Notes: generated from the letters alone by a model not told the origin. A stretch of DNA of 64,000 nucleotides from Drechmeria coniospora (GCF_001625195.1 NC_054389.1:5948520-6012519), one strand, 5' to 3'. Positions 43,464-56,417 are shown, numbered from the stretch's first letter. Translations and numbers: made by a program.

Positions 43464-45250
43464 ATGAAATACGGCCAGCAGCTGGTGCAGGAATCAGTTC
43501 CCGAATGGAGCTTCCGTACGTCACCTCAGTCTTTCCTTTCCCAACCCCAACCCAATTCCCCCATTCCCTTCCTCTTGCTTTTTTTGCTCTTCCTCTTCCT
43601 CGGCGTGCAAAAAAGAACATTCCTGCGTCTCTCTGCTTTAATCTATACAACATTCGTATCCATGCATGACATGCATGGCGCCGTGCGCGTTGTGCCGCGG
43701 AGAGGGTGCAACCGCAGGCAAATCGTTCCATCCGTCTTGCCTTCTCGTTCGATGGCCTTCCATGACCGACGCTGACGTACGCCCATCCCGCCGCATGACA
43801 GACAACCTCGACTACAACGCTCTCAAACATGAGATCAAGGTCCACACCACGCGCGACCAGGCCTCGGCCATGGCCATCCCGGGCCGCCCCGACACCGCCT
43901 TGTGCAAGTTCGAGGACAGCCTGTACGACGAGCTCGGCCGACAGCATGATCGTGTCGACTTGTTCATCACGAGCAAGGCCCACGAGATCTCGAGGCGACT
44001 GGGTGCGTTCCCTTCTCTTCCCCGACGAAGCGTCGCGACGTGACGCACGCGGCTAACATGTGCGCACCCATCCTGAAGAGCATCACGGCGCCAACATCCA
44101 ACGATGGATCGGCAAGTATGCCAATTTGTCCGACGAATCTGTCCCCCTCCGACGCCAGCGTCGCCTCGCCAAGTACGAGCGCGACCTCCTCTGCTGCGGC
44201 GATGACATCCAATCCCTGTCGCGTTTCGCCAACGCCCAGGTGACGGCCTTTCGCAAGATCCTGAAAAAGTATCGCGTACGTTGCACTCCTAACCCTCGAC
44301 CCGCTCGACCCTCCTGCTAACGAAACTGTACCTGCCTGCAGAAGTGGACAGGCTCGACCACCTTGACCTCGCGCTTCAACGAAACCGTCCTCGCGAACCC
44401 CAAAAGCTTCACCAAGCGCGACTTCGCGCCCCTCCAAGCTCGTCACGACGAAATCCTGAACCAGCTTCGCGCGGCTGTGCCGGCATTGGACGAGCCCAGT
44501 TCCCCGTCCTCGTACGAGCAGATGTTGTCCGAACCGTCCAGTCCGGTTTCCCGCGCTCGTCTCAGCCTCGATCCTCTCCTTCCGCCCCTGCCGCCGCAGC
44601 AAGACTCCCAGGCCAAGTACTGGAACGAGTACGATGACGGAAGCGAAGCTGGCGACGCCGCCGACGACTACGCCATCTACGTCCGTCCGGGCGACGATGC
44701 TTCCTTCCCAGGCCTCGCCTACGCCCGCGCCGTCCTCTCGATGCCGTACGAAAAGGCCAAGCAGCTGTTCGCGCGGCGCGCAAGCCGCGAGTCCCAACCG
44801 CTCCTCTCCGGCGCCAACACGAGCTCCGGCTACTCTGCCACCGCCGTCGACTCGGACGAGGAAGGCTATGCGAGCTCCGACGGATTTCCGAATCAGGGCT
44901 ATGCCTTGCACTACTCCCTGCCCAGCATCAACGAGCAGAAGATGGTGAGGTACAGGGAACAGGTCCTGCTCTGGGGCACCGTTGCCTGCTTCGCCGTCTC
45001 CTTCGTCCTGCTCGCCATCGCCGCCATCCTGCTCTCCGCAGGCAAGCGTAAGCTCCGCGTCGAAGTCGATGCCGGCGTCGCCGTTGCCGTCATGGCCAGC
45101 CTCTTCTGCGCCTGCACGAGCCTGGGCATGACCCTTTACCGCCGCGACAAGCTGTCCCTCGCCTACCGGCTGGTTGTCGGCACCATTTTTGTCCTATCCT
45201 GCCTACTCAACGGCATGTTGCTCATCCTCGTCCTCGGCAACACCCCGTGA
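43464..45250 (+). CDS. SPX-domain membrane protein (VTC5-like)
   Basis: Four exons: 43464-43515, 43802-44002, 44079-44275 and 44342-45250 (452 aa). The spliced SPX domain (about 1-150) reads MKYGQQLVQESVPEWSF, then HNLDYNALKHEIKVHTTRDQ, a second block ISRRLEHHGANIQRWIG and a third, FANAQVTAFRKILKKYRKW. These Lys-rich helices bind inositol pyrophosphates that report phosphate status. A disordered Ser/Pro-rich middle follows. Three membrane helices close the protein: VLLWGTVACFAVSFVLLAIA (about 358-381), AGVAVAVMASLFCACTSLGM (393-415) and VVGTIFVLSCLLNGMLLILV (425-448). SPX plus a C-terminal three-helix bundle is the layout of VTC-complex regulators such as yeast Vtc5. No polyphosphate polymerase core is present, so it is not Vtc4. 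A vacuolar location is inferred. Confidence 0.82.
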
Positions 45251-46510
45251 TGGAAATGCGCAGTTTTTGAGTCGCGAGATTATCCAGCGCGAGACCCGTT
45301 TCTTTTGTTTCATACCCACTATCATGACGCGCACAGAAATTGGTTGGCCGCATCTTGGGCCGCATACGATGGCATACCCGCTCCCTCGGAGCCTCTCGCT
45401 TCGTGTAATTGTCTACGTCGAGATTGGCGCGAGGTCCTGCGGCGGGCGGCATAGAGCACGCAACCGTTGTCTAGCATTGAAAGCGTTGCTTTGTTGCTGC
45501 GAATCAGTACATCAGCGTGGTATATATATGTATATATGTGTCTCTCTATATAGCCTTTCGTATTGTAATCGAGGGCATGACCCCATTCATGTTGTGGTAC
45601 ATCATCGAATAGGAGGAAGAACAACGCAATTCTCTGGCCAACGAATGCGTTGTAACATCCATTCCCATGAACGAACAAGGACATCCGGATTGCTCTGTTG
45701 ACGAATTGGCTAGCCTGACTGGATGGGATTGAGTCATTTCATACCGCTTCGGAGGACGGAGCCATCCAGTAATCTTGTTTGTTCCAACGTACACGTATGC
45801 AATATATGCATATTACGAACTTGTTCCTAGTCATCATACGGAAACCCGATTGATTTGCCATCGTCGTGGGAAGGTGTCTTCTGCCAAGAACAATATATGA
45901 TAGCCTCACGCACACGCAGGCAGAGAAGAAATGATATCATGTCGGATTCCCTCTCTCAATCAATCTAATCGCCCCCCTTCTTCTCAGTGCCATTAACTCT
46001 ACACATCTGTTGACATTTCCCTTTTGTCCATCCGACATGTCATCAAGCCCAGCAAGCCATCAAATCGCTCATATCTCTCGCCCGCATTGCGTATCCTGTT
46101 CCCCATCCCATCCCTCACAGCCCAGTCGGCGAGCCTCGGTTTCTTCTCATTACCGCCTCGCCTGTTGTCCCACTTGTCCCGTTCCCGTTGGTCCTTGTTC
46201 CAGAGTATTAATGCCATTCTTGCTCCATCGCCTGCACACTCGCTGGCACAGCCACAAAGAAATCCCCGTTCTTACACGTCGACGTTACGAGTCGACTGCC
46301 AGCTGATATCCGTCATCATCATTTTCTCCACCATGAAAAATCTCCGAATAAACGACGAAACTATGCTATGCCCCTTCCCCTATGCAGTCGCCAGGTTGAC
46401 GTGTTGATACACAGGGATACGGCGTGATGCGACCCTTATATGCCGACAGCTCAATGCCCTGCTTGTGCTGTCAGCTCGCCCACTTTCAGCCGAGTACATT
46501 GTGTTGCCAA
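45251..46510. other. Convergent 3' intergenic, 1.26 kb
   Basis: AT-rich, with a TATATATATGTATATATG run at about 45520-45537. 3' region of the SPX gene and of the ORP1-like gene. No gene seen. Confidence 0.5.
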
Positions 46511-48268
46511 TCATGCACCGTCGTCGCCTCCGTTGAATGCGGGGTGCACCTTGATCGTCGACTTGGACCGTGGGCTCACCTCGTCCAGACGAGGGGATTG
46601 GCTACATTCGGCCGACTGATGGTAAGTATGATGCTGTAATGCAAACGCTTGACTATAATCCTGCGTCCAGCCTTGAACGTGATTGTACGGCTGCGTCGCC
46701 CACTGCTCTTCGGCAAGAGCCTGGCCGCTTTGCGTTTCCACTTCGTAGACGACCCCCCCGCTCTCCTTAACTGTCAGCTGGCCCGGCGCTGTTTGAATAC
46801 CGTTCCCTGAACTAGAGGGACGCGTCGTGGCCAGTACATGCCGACTGGCTGGAGTGTAAGCACTGGCAGATCGCTGGTGTGGTTGTCGAGTGGCACCAGG
46901 TGCTTGACTCGGTAGCGGGGAGTGGTGCAGTCCAACTCCGTTGGACATGCGGGAACTGATGGAAGGAAGAGTCAACTGGGAATCGATGCTTCCGTGTCCA
47001 TCGACGAAGCGAGCCGCATTCTGCGCGTAGGCGGCTTGGGCGCCATTGTAGTACGCGCTGTCGGATTGTCCAGTGTGGAATGGAAGAGGGTATTGCCCCA
47101 TACGCGACTGAACGTATCCTGCTTGAACATAACTCTGGTTGTACTCGAGCGGTCGCATCTTAGGTACGATATTCGGTGCCCGGGGTGGAACAGAGCTCTC
47201 TCCACCGTAAGCGGGCAGCACGTAGGCCTGTTCAGAGCGCGCAAATGTTCCACCGGAAGGCTGATGGTGATACTGTGTGTCGTTCGTCCCCTCTATCCGG
47301 GCGCGTTTACCGAAGGGGCTGACGAGATCAGTGCCGTCTTCATCGACTTCTTCCCTTCTATCTGGGAACACGACGCTGTGGGAGGCCCGCCTCGTGAGAT
47401 CCGGAAGCTCGGGAGCTTTACGCTTCGGCGTTTTTAGCGCACCGTTGGCAGAGTTCTGTCTGCGATTTCGTGCAGGTTTTGGCAAGCCTCCCGCTTCGTC
47501 GTCGACAATGTCAGGGAGAAACTCAATTTCGGGAACTTGGCTCAAGCTGCCTGCAGCAATCTCTTTGTGAAGACGTTCGGCAATATCAAGCATCTTGTTG
47601 GTCGTGTAACCGTCACCGACCAGTTGAATGAGCCAGACAGGGACTGCGCTGCCTCCCTGACCTATGGAGTGGTCGTCATGGCCATCGTTCAGTGCTTGTG
47701 CACCCTTTCCGTTTTCGAGGCGGCTCTGCTCGCGTTTCCGGAGAGACAAGGTCCATTGCCTGATAAAAGGTCCCTTCCCTTTCAACTTGTTGGTCTCGCT
47801 CCATGTCTGCAGTCTAACGATCTGTACTTTCACGAGCTCCATTTGATTGCTCGGGTACGTCCTGGCGTTGCGGTATCGAATCCTCTGGTAGTGTTTCCTA
47901 CAGTAATACACCCATACCTCCTTGGGGATCTTGAGCGTGCACGACTTGTTGCGACCGAACAGGTGGGATATGGCCTTTCGTAACTGAGAGCCGGTATCGC
48001 AGTTGGCGACAAACATGCAGCGAGGCTCGTCCATGCAGCTGCCCGAAGTGTGTGGCTCCTCGATCCTCGCAAGCGGTGGCGACTGCGGTCTGGGATGAAG
48101 GGAAGCCGCTTCCGTCGGTGACTGTGGGCCTGTATGCTGACCGAAAGTCATGGCTGATGCCTGACTCTTCGAGGCCGGAGCACCGTTCTCGCCGCTTTCA
48201 TACCTCTCTCGCCCTGCGAAGGAAGAGCTCGTTCGAACAACGGGTGGACCATGGACAGAGATAGCCAT
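46511..48268 (-). CDS. ORP1-like fungal nuclear protein (main exon; 5' end probably incomplete)
   Basis: 585 aa from the first ATG (MAISVHGPPVVRTS). The conserved core is MFVANCDTGSQLRKAISHLF, GRNKSCTLKIPKEVWVYYCR, KHYQRIRYRNARTYP and QWTLSLRKREQSRLE, with invariant Cys and His residues that could bind zinc. I know this block from filamentous-fungal proteins annotated as ORP1-like, of unknown biochemical role. A KRKAPELP basic patch suggests a nuclear location. The rest is Gln/Tyr/Ser-rich and disordered. The frame stays open above the ATG to about 48491 and still reads like protein there (HKRAFSAPDFPPALS, SYQSYTVLPPPKG) but has no ATG, so an upstream exon is expected. The Ser-rich unit at 49075-50019 is the best candidate. 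Confidence 0.72.
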   Translation of the reverse strand: MAISVHGPPVVRTSSSFAGRERYESGENGAPASKSQASAMTFGQHTGPQSPTEAASLHPRPQSPPLARIEEPHTSGSCMDEPRCMFVANCDTGSQLRKAISHLFGRNKSCTLKIPKEVWVYYCRKHYQRIRYRNARTYPSNQMELVKVQIVRLQTWSETNKLKGKGPFIRQWTLSLRKREQSRLENGKGAQALNDGHDDHSIGQGGSAVPVWLIQLVGDGYTTNKMLDIAERLHKEIAAGSLSQVPEIEFLPDIVDDEAGGLPKPARNRRQNSANGALKTPKRKAPELPDLTRRASHSVVFPDRREEVDEDGTDLVSPFGKRARIEGTNDTQYHHQPSGGTFARSEQAYVLPAYGGESSVPPRAPNIVPKMRPLEYNQSYVQAGYVQSRMGQYPLPFHTGQSDSAYYNGAQAAYAQNAARFVDGHGSIDSQLTLPSISSRMSNGVGLHHSPLPSQAPGATRQPHQRSASAYTPASRHVLATTRPSSSGNGIQTAPGQLTVKESGGVVYEVETQSGQALAEEQWATQPYNHVQGWTQDYSQAFALQHHTYHQSAECSQSPRLDEVSPRSKSTIKVHPAFNGGDDGA

Positions 48269-49074
48269 GGATCCTTTAGGAGGTGGAAGCACAGTGTAAG
48301 ACTGATACGAAGTACGCCGTGGCAAAATGGAAAGTGCAGGTGGAAAGTCAGGTGCTGAAAATGCCCTCTTGTGCAGCAGCGTCGGGGATGAGAGGTGTGC
48401 GGCGCGATTGAACCGTTGACTGACGTGGTTGTCGTTAGCTGATGAGCTTGCCGATAATGCTGTTCGATACAGAATAATGATAGAGCAATGGCTATTATTT
48501 AGAAATCATGGAAATGGCCGATGAAACATCCGAAGTGGCAGAACAATAGAATCAATTGGAGGCAACGGAATGGATGGAGCGACGTTGAACAGACCAACCC
48601 GAACTGTATGACTAGAAGGGAATAAATAGGCACGAGCTCAGAAGCACATCGAGTGACTGTGACGCAGAGGCAACTGACCACGAGGCTCGGCGCAGCAAGC
48701 ACGCGCTCACCGACGTTTGGCAGCCATTCATCCGAAGGTCATGGCTTTCGTAGTCAAGCTGGGCGCCGAGGTGATTCACCTAGACACCGATGAATGAACT
48801 CAAGACCACATGACGACTGACAAATAATGGAAGCCAGCAAACTTTTGCCAGTGGGAGCATGATGAATACAATAGAAATTAGATCCGTGGCCAACCGGTGG
48901 GAAATAAGTCAGGAATCCATACGGGGAGATGCAGAAGGGAGAACGGACACTTGGCGTATTATAGTACAACAATGCACACGAGATTGAGGAATTTCATGGC
49001 CAAACCAGCGCAAGAGAAAGCATACCATTCGATCGGAAAGGAAAATAAACGAAAGAAAATCAATGAATCTTGGC

Positions 49075-50019
49075 TCACCGTGGGCCGCTGATGCTTTGGC
49101 GATGCCTTCCAAGGCCCTTCATATTCAGTACAGCATCAGAAGGGCTTCCTGGCCTCTCTAGTTCATCGGCTTCGCGTCTCTCTGCTAGCTGGTGCCGAGG
49201 AGTTACCGATAAAGGCGTGTTTTGGGGGTTTGAGTGATTCAGTCGCATGTCTTCATCGTTTTCCGACACTCTGGACTCAAGGACGGGCATTTCCGCGACG
49301 GTTGTCACAGACGAGACCGTCGAATGTGCTCTTGAATGCCACGATGTGTACGAAGAAAGGCTGCTACGGCTATCCGATAACTTGTGTCTCAGTGAATCAG
49401 TGCCCTCGTTGTCGCTTCGGCGGTCGTCCCAGAAAGTAGGTCTGCCAAATGTCAGCAATGCACAGGCTTGGTGATGGCGGGTATCCAGCCGTCAGCTCGA
49501 GGTGGTACCTCTTTTCCAAATAACCAACTTGTCGGTCTTCCGAATCCATTCTAACAATGCTATGCGCTGTTAGACTTGCGTTGCTGCAATGATGGCCAAT
49601 AAAGGATGAACATACCGAACGATTTGTGGCCTTGGAAAGCATATCGATTCACGCGAGGATATGACATCGGAATCTATCGAGCCATTCCTTGAATGTAGGC
49701 TAGTCCCCGGTGTGACTATCTCGTATGAGGTGTCCGAATCCAACTGGTCACTCGCCGATCTACACGAAAGGATTGAAGCCGAACGATAGTTGTGCTCGCT
49801 GCGCAGAGGCAGGGAATCCCCCCATTTCCATGGTACCCGGTCTCTGTTTTTCAGCTCGCACTCCCGGTGCAAGTGATTTCTCTCTGGGGAGGGGGTAGGA
49901 AACGCCGGTGGCGGGATTGTCGCCACGCTTCGTATTACGGATGGCGGCGTGGAGTTCCTGCTAGATGGCCCGCGGACCGTTGGTCCAGCAGACTGGTTTA
50001 GCAGAGATGTAACGTCCAT
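49075..50019 (-). CDS. Ser-rich unit MDVTSLLN..., probably the 5' exons of the ORP1-like gene
   Basis: Exons 49616-50019, 49509-49550 and 49075-49441 as a separate gene (270 aa, TGA stop). It begins MDVTSLLNQSAGP, an N-terminus common in fungal regulators. It then runs through disordered Ser/Pro/Arg sequence, MDSEDRQVGYLEKR in the 42-nt middle exon, and RPTFWDDRRSDNEGTDSLRH, LSDSRSSLSSYTS and ELERPGSPSDAV. No catalytic or DNA-binding domain is visible. The last codons are CCA CGG TGA, and CG|GTGAGC is a good donor. Splicing from 49079 to an acceptor near 48491 keeps frame with the ORP1-like exon and would give about 929 aa. Whether these are one gene or two is unresolved, and the acceptor of exon 2 (TTAG) is approximate. 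Confidence 0.58.
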
Positions 50020-53000
50020 AACATAAAGTCATGCTATGGTAGGGGTAGAGTTGGTGGGATGAGTATAACAACCGTCAAAACGAACGGTAGGCGCAGTATC
50101 CCGCCACTAAACGGTCGCTGGGACCTTGCGAGGAACAGGCTGTTTCAGAGAGAACAGATGCCAATATCTGCCGGGAGATATCAATGTCGATGAGAAGGAA
50201 AGAATTATATGTTACGAAATAGGCCAGATGTCGGGCCTGCCGACTATGGCTCAGCCAGCAACAGGGTCGTGTAATAGGAATGGGAACGAGAATCGTGTGT
50301 ATCAAGCCCCGCAAAAGAGAAAGTCGGGAGTTCTCAACCGGGAGATGAACAGGAACCGATGTTCGTGATGTCGAGAATGACGATGCCTTTTGTTCTTGAC
50401 GACAGTCCGTTGGCCAACTAACCTTGATGCAGGATCGAAGCTAAGATGGGCGAGGTTTCGACGACGAGTGGACCAATCGCACCGACGAACTGCTTACCCA
50501 AACAGATCGAAACAACCGAAACGGCCTTGGACAAAAGATGTATGGCTCGTCGTCAGAGAAGGATGACCTTTGTCCGGCTTCCACTCGACAGAATGTCAGA
50601 TCTTGGACGGTCCGAGCGAGACGGAAAGAGGCCAATGTGGTCATAAATTGGGATATATGTTCTCTGAAACCAGAATGTAGTGGTGGTGTCGGTCTAGAAG
50701 ATGGTTTGTCGGGGAGCCGTCTGCTCCTGTCGGCTCTTTGGTAAAAATCGATAATAGAAACCAGTTTCTGGCTAAACTGAAAAGCAGTGCAGAAGGCGAT
50801 GTCGAGAGGCGAGGGGGCAACGGCGTCATGAGACAGCCCCATGTATCAGCGTTCCAATCTAGGTCGGAAAGGCCTATTTACCGTGCGAGAATAAATGAAA
50901 GGGGAGGGATTAGGTTTGCGGAATACAGAAGAGGAAACAGTGCAAGGCAGCGGGCGTTCGATAGGGAGAAATGAGCGGTTCAGCAAGCCGGAGAATTGGA
51001 TGCGTCTGTGCTGAAAAGGGTCGCTGCACTCCGTAATAGACAAGACGCTGCAGCTTGACGACTCTTGTCCGTTCCTAGCGGCGTCTGGCCAGGGTCAGAT
51101 ATGGGTGGGAGAAAATCCATTTCACCCTTGCGTCCACTGTTACTCAACATTGCATACGTGGTGATGCTGACCAGACGATGAACCCTGGGCATGCAGAATG
51201 TGCAGCAACGCGTCGGATGAGCCAGACGAATCCCCGGCTGTCAGTCAGCTCAACGGCTGACAGTGAAGGATGATTAAGTTTTTGTCAAACCACACTATGC
51301 ATGAAATTGTCACAGTTAGGACGGGAATGCACTTGACGGATAATGCGTTGGAGAGCGCGGGCCGATACTTTGTGGATCGCACTTTACGAAACATCTGGGC
51401 GACATGGGTCGACAACGCCTCCGACTGGTCGGTCGCTCAAGCAGCGACAATCGTGTGTCATTGTCCGGTACAGTATACCCTGAAAGAAAATCCAGCAGGG
51501 TCCTGTGAGCTAGCTGAGTTTCTGCTGGTCAGTAGCATAGTTGACACGGACGTGCCGGTTGGCGCGAGGCGGAACGGATGTCAGCGAGCACGCAAGTAGT
51601 TCAAGGAGGCGGCGAAGCTCGTCGGAGCCGACAACTCCGCACGGCGACCGCAAGACAACATGACATGTCGGAGCATCCGGGACCTGAATCCTGCTCATTC
51701 GCCGCGCCGGAACGGCAAGGTGCAGGCGGCTACTAGTAAGCGTGAATAGGCCGACAGTGCCTTGTTGGGCACGTCCAGACTTTGCCGTTTTGACTTGTTG
51801 CTAGCTAGAGTGCCGTTCAGAGCTTCTGAAGCACGACAGAGCGTCGGTCAGCAGAGCAGAGCATACGTCTTGCAACGAGATGTGAAACCTGACCAGGATG
51901 AGCTCGCTCTGTTGGCAACTAAGACAGGGGTTACACCCCGTGCAACCTGCGACCAGATTGCCATCGTCCCTGGCCGAATCTATAGCGACCCACCGTGGAT
52001 GGTGTAGAAATAGGGGATCGGGAGATGCCGAGGCGTGGGCCACCCGGGGCTTGGGCCGTTTTCACAACATCAATGGTGGCTGGCCAAGTATTAGTGTACG
52101 TATACCTGTGAAGAGCAATTGCGCAAGGTCGGGACCAAGCGACATGCTCGTCATGGTGTATGTGCCAGATGATACATCAGGCATTGCTGCTCATGAAGTG
52201 ATGCCAGACAGTCGTCGGGCAACGGCATCCCCACGGAGTACCGGATGCCCCCATTCGTGGAATTCCTTTCGCGAGCTGATATCGTCGCCGAGACAGTGAT
52301 AATACTAATATCTAACTCCCGAAATAGTGGGCATGGCCCAATGCTGGTAGGTCTTGGAGGGAAAGTGCATGGACAGTTGTTCTTGAGCCAAGTTTGTGAG
52401 CCAGGCCTACGAGATACGCAGCGCGCACTTCAGGCCAGGTGGTACCGCCTCTCCTTCAGGTCCCTGAGAGCCAGGTCAAGGGCCAAGTGTCAGGCTGGCA
52501 TCAAGGGGTGGTGGCATGCTGGCCGATGGCGCCACGACGGGGACATTGCTTCCCCGATGTTCTCCGTCACACAGCTTCTGACAGGACATAATCTTCCGAC
52601 CGTAAATACTTGGTCATCCGAACAAGCAGTGATGTAGCATCCGAAGCCGACCAACTCGAGGAAGAGAAGTTTGATCCCATGCGAGGGCAAGTCGCGATAG
52701 GCCAATGAAGCCAAAACAACACAGCGCAAACTGCATCCATTGGCGGCCTTTCTCATGGTCAGAATAGACCTGTAGGTGCAACCTCCGGAATCGGGATCTT
52801 GGGACCGGGACTGGTCAAACATCGGTCGCGCAAAGCGGGCCGGCCGACTGGGCACGGTTGCGCAGGGCGTTGAGATGAGGATGAGGCTTGCCTCTAGTTT
52901 CAGGCGTCCTGTGCATGTAGTGTCGCATGGCAGGCACACACAGTCTCTCTCTCAGGCAATTGTCAAACGACCAGGGGCTTGACCAAAAGCTTTGCAGGGG

Positions 53001-56000
53001 AGCGCACGGATAACAACAGCCATGACAACATCAGGCTTGTTCTGAATCCAGCGAAGAGCAACGACATGGGTATGGGTAGCGTTGTAGAAGGGCCCGCCTC
53101 ACGTTTCAGCCGACAAAAGCGGCTCGACAATGGCCGTAAGGGAGCGGTAATGAATTGATGTGAAGATGAAGTGAAAATGAAAAGGGAGCACCTTGGCCAA
53201 GGAAACGTACTTGGACCCTCGCTTGCAAGGACCGCTCAAAGTCCATCGCGATCAATGCTATTTTAAGTTTGCACCTAGCAGGGAAACACTTGTCCTCCAA
53301 CGCAAGATCCTGTTCTTGTTGGCCTTTGACGAGCCTCAACCGACTCGGTAGATCACTTGATGATGTGTCGAGGCAATCGGATGAGTTGTCATCGTAAGTA
53401 CGACGGGCGTCGTGATCCAGGGGAGACGAAGGCAAGTTGCGGGGGAGACGAGGGCGGCACATGCTACTGCCTAAGCGTCCAAAGTTCGAAGAATCATGGC
53501 TGCAGCTACGGCAAGGCGAGACGATGAGTTGACATTATGGAAGAAGCACCAGCGGAACAAGATGATGATGGAATGTATAGGTGGATGAGTCTGGACCCCC
53601 ACAGGTTGCTTTTGGACAGGGCAGGTAGGACGAGAAGTACTTGCCTACTTCAGAATGCTACCTTCTGTCCGAGAAGGTAAACTAGGAAGGCGCATACAAG
53701 TTCTCCGTACAACTACATGCATACTGTACACAGTACTGTTCGTTCCTGAGCAAGGACGTGCCGACGCACACGTACATTCAGTAGTGCGAAGTATCTGCAT
53801 CTACAACATCCTGCACAATGCATGACAGCCTCAGAACGTCGCCATCTGGAACTCGAATGGGATTCTGGAGATTTCCTCGGCACCAGAATTTACTTGTCAC
53901 TTCCTCTGCTGAAAAAAACTGTATACAGTATGACTACACTGTTTTCCTTCTCGCAGAGACGGGACAAGGGCAGCGACTACGTCAGTCGATCCAGAATAGA
54001 TCCTTGTGCCGATCGGTTCGCCCGCCGCCAATGTCTCAGACAAGAATTGTTTCAAACAATCCTTTCTCAATCCAGGTTCGGTCTAGACTTCGGTTGTGAT
54101 GCAACCGACGGACAGGTTGGCGGAGCACTGAGCACTGAGCTTGCGCCTTGGTCGCCCAGACCCTCAAGATCAACTGCCGCTCAGACGGGCACAGTAATAG
54201 GTCTGCCGGGCCGTCATGGAAATTGCACGAACCCTGTTCAACCATGCCAGAATCGTTACCATATACGAGGGCCCAAGCAACCAAAAACATATGCATGCCA
54301 CAGGTACATGCTTTGATGTGCCGGATCGTTGTACGCCTCGCGAGGTACGACCAACCGGAGATAAGATGAACTGTCAGCAAGCTCCTATTTCTCGATATTC
54401 CTGGCATGTTCCCGGAACGAAAACATGCCGTTGGAGGGAGTATGGCCACATCCGGCCTCTTTCCTTTAACACACAACACTCTGCAGCACCTTTCATCACT
54501 TCCTGGCCGATGCAAACTCCGCCAGAATCCCCCAGATGCACTTTCGGGATTTGGAGACCCCCTCCAATATAGCAAGATTGAGTTAAAACCCGACCCCCCT
54601 GTTTCCGTCTCCGTTTTTAGAACCCCTGTTACAATCGACAGCAAGTCTAACAAGCCATTTTGCCGGGGCAGCTGTGGCTTGGCTGGCTCATGAGTATTAG
54701 TACAAGTACGGAGTACGGAGTACATGCATTAATTGAAGGTTATACGACTGTTCGCTACAAAATGGGTCGGAAGTGTCCCTGCAGAGTGTCTATCCCCACT
54801 GTTCAACTGCGTGCACTCCCTGGTCTGATACAAGAAACGACCACGAGTGTAGATGCACGAGAATGCCACGCTCGCCTATCGCCCCGCTGTTGCTCGAAAT
54901 GCTGCGCAGGAAACCGGAGGAGCGGAGCGAACTGCAGGAGTGAGCGTACGAGCAGATCAATGCCACGGCTGATGCTCATGCCCATGCTGTCCTACCCCAT
55001 ACAGCAAACTGGATATGGAGGCACTTGTCCCACCAGGTTCGCTCCACAACCTTGAGATCATTTGCCTCTCGCGAACCTGGTGATATGTGTTGGCGAAGAT
55101 GTGGCACTCTTCAGGCGACGGTCCCTTAGCACAATAGAGCTTGAGCACGATGCATATTGTGGGAGACATGCTTTCTTGCCTCGAACACCGTGCGCACTCA
55201 AGGCATTGTGGATTGGTTGGCCAACCCAACGTCAGATAATATCAGATTCGAAGCAAGAATCTTCCCTACCGGAGTCAAGCATACTCCTAAGCGCTGCATG
55301 GGTGTTCCCGTCATCAATAGTGTTTGCCAACTGACTCTGCGACTTACATCCGATACGTCAGTTTATCCCTCTCAGACCATGATATCACCGTTTCAACGGA
55401 TACTGCCAAAACCTCCACTTCGGTTATTTACAGATGCGTCTCAAATAACGAGGCGGCCATTGAAACGAACGACAGAGATGTTTTGGAAACAGCTCGTTGT
55501 CTCACCGTTCGCAATACTCATCAACCTTGACCCAGATTCGGCCGCGAATTTGGTCACACGGCCGAGGAACAGCCAAATTGAGCAGATCTTGGTCCCTGAA
55601 ATCCAATTACCCTCATCCCGTGCGATTTTTTGAAGCTCCTTTATCAGCCCATTGGGAAGCCTGATGATCATTTTGCCGACACCCCTCTCCCCGCCAGCCG
55701 GCCACCCCACCTCCGAACCCAGCTCTCTGACCGTTTGGTGTCCATACACTGACAGAACTAGACTGGCCACTTGCCACGATTCGTAGCATGAATTTCGTGC
55801 GAGCTGGCCAGCTTATTGTTCACTGCATCTGTGTCAGACCATCTTATACTGCAAGCGGGCGGACGGGCAGCCGCATCGGAGAAATTCGCGCGGATGCCGG
55901 CAGAAGGATTCTGTACAGCGCCTCCTAGGCTACGAATCGCGCACGGAAAGACGTGGCTATGTCGGGCATACTCGGAGAATAACACGTCATTCGCCGGCTG

Positions 56001-56417
56001 GGCAAGTTGGGTGTGGCAGCGTCCCACTCCGCTGTGTATATGATTTGGTGTGACAATCCACTACGGCCGGTCCGGTGGGGTGATACACGGTGATTGTTGA
56101 TCGGCCTAGCCGATTGTATGGCATCCTTCTCACCTCCTACCATCATACCTGGGTTGGTATCGGGTGAAAACACATCGCAGACGAGGCCAGATGAGTTCAG
56201 GTGCGAGTTAGGATGTGAGGAGGTGGGTGCCGCGTCCAAAGTAGCATGCGAACCAACTGAGCTTGGACTCAGAAGGCACTGGCTGTGCATCAACCAGGAC
56301 TGTCGGTCAAACGGCCGATTGTTGCCTCGTAGCACGCCGACTTCTAGCGAGTCACACAAGTAGGAGGCATATCTGACAAGTTGTTGTACATTGCTGATAT
56401 TCAGTAGGCCCTCGGAA
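50020..56417. other. Gene-free stretch, 6.4 kb
   Basis: Lower GC than the gene blocks. Open frames up to 229 codons exist (54036-54725 -, 55925-56449 -, 55157-55633 +), but none shows a family motif, signal peptide plus domain, or plausible introns. A few GTAC-type motifs occur at 53640-53800 and 54690-54730. It could be the long promoter of the MDVTSLLN gene, a noncoding transcript, or decayed genes. Confidence 0.5.

Noticed and set aside
54036..54725. 229-codon open frame on the - strand
   Set aside because: No recognisable motif; it crosses a GTAC-type motif at its start and has no supporting splice or homology signal.
55157..55633. 158-codon open frame on the + strand
   Set aside because: Random-looking composition, overlapped by an equally open frame on the other strand.
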